A DNA stretch of 64,000 nt from an uncultured Shewanella sp. GTDB lineage: Bacteria > Pseudomonadota > Gammaproteobacteria > Enterobacterales > Shewanellaceae. The stretch lies in NCBI RefSeq assembly GCF_947491715.1, contig NZ_CANLKR010000001.1, positions 62,001-126,000 on the forward strand. Direction: 5' to 3'. The notes under the pieces are model-generated. The model saw nothing but the letters and a program-made list of their open reading frames with translations, was not told where the DNA came from and made no database searches. How positions within the stretch are numbered: position 1 is the first letter of the stretch; every line of letters begins with the position of its first letter. The translations under genes were made by a program, and so were the position numbers. Of the stretch, positions 63,930 to 64,000 are shown piece after piece.

Positions 63930-64000
63930 TTATTTTTCGAGTTCGTTTAGGTGAATATTGAGTGCATCAACTGAAATTCGAATTTCAATGACTGAGAGTA
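63930..64000 (-). CDS. 3' end of a gene entering from the right edge
   Basis: The minus strand reads open from the window edge to a stop at 63930: LSVIEIRISVDALNIHLNEL and EK. The 22 visible residues have a plausible amphipathic pattern, but the family cannot be told. Confidence 0.4.
   Translation of the reverse strand, partial: LSVIEIRISVDALNIHLNELEK

Noticed and set aside
1..64000. CRISPR arrays
   Set aside because: No regularly spaced direct repeats with unique spacers were seen on reading the window.

Overview
The window is a 64 kb chromosomal segment of a low-GC gammaproteobacterium. The housekeeping order (rpsU-yqeY-dnaG-rpoD facing tsaD; plsY facing folB-folK-uppP; an rlmA-like gene, an L,D-transpeptidase, a Braun-type lipoprotein, cca; hemL and pyrB; erpA, anmK, an M23 peptidase and tyrS) matches what I remember of Shewanella chromosomes, so a member of the Shewanellaceae is likely (Shewanella, or the effector-rich genus Parashewanella). 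That placement is from memory and is not computed.

Layout. 0-16 kb is metabolic: a minus-strand operon for a periplasmic molybdenum hydroxylase/aldehyde dehydrogenase with an iron-sulfur subunit and a tri-haem cytochrome c; a UhpC-like MFS protein; a protein joining an LptA/OstA-like domain to a SPOR domain; a BAAT-type alpha/beta hydrolase; YnfA; a mercaptopyruvate sulfurtransferase; and an aspT-asdA aspartate/alanine module. 16-20 kb holds yghU, a NERD-domain membrane protein and a LexA-controlled umuDC operon. 20.3-24.4 kb is accessory DNA: a fossil NERD fragment, a Fic-domain protein with an upstream CesT-like type III secretion chaperone, and two degraded insertion sequences (IS5 and ISAs1 types), ending at a tRNA-Ile2(CAU) gene. 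24.5-28.1 kb encodes fdhD and a YdeP-type molybdopterin oxidoreductase. 28.4-40.7 kb is core: rpoD, dnaG, yqeY, rpsU, tsaD, plsY, folB, folK, uppP, rlmA-like, L,D-transpeptidase, lpp, cca. 40.8-43.6 kb is gspA-gspB. 43.6-47.4 kb mixes a structured palindrome, an unknown membrane protein, an IS3 relic, a choloylglycine-hydrolase-type enzyme and a frameshifted gene. 47.4-51.3 kb has nhaD, hemL and pyrB. 51.6-54.7 kb holds three minus-strand genes of one apparent unknown family with Ser/Thr/Asn-rich tails. 54.8-64 kb returns to a ClC channel, erpA, a DUF2750 protein, anmK, an M23 peptidase, tyrS and small secreted proteins.

Functional themes: envelope maintenance (Lpp plus its likely L,D-transpeptidase, UppP, GspAB, M23 peptidase, LptA-SPOR protein, AnmK), molybdenum enzymes with an FdhD sulfurtransferase, SOS mutagenesis, and probable host-directed secreted proteins (Fic plus chaperone, perhaps the three-gene family).

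The best candidates for something undescribed are the chaperone-Fic pair beside the tRNA, the three-gene family at 51.6-54.7 kb, and the LptA-SPOR fusion. Smaller sequence-level oddities are a duplicated gene tail that forms a coupled 28-codon ORF inside the molybdenum-enzyme operon, two MITE-like elements, and a UmuD whose cleavage site reads Asn-Gly.
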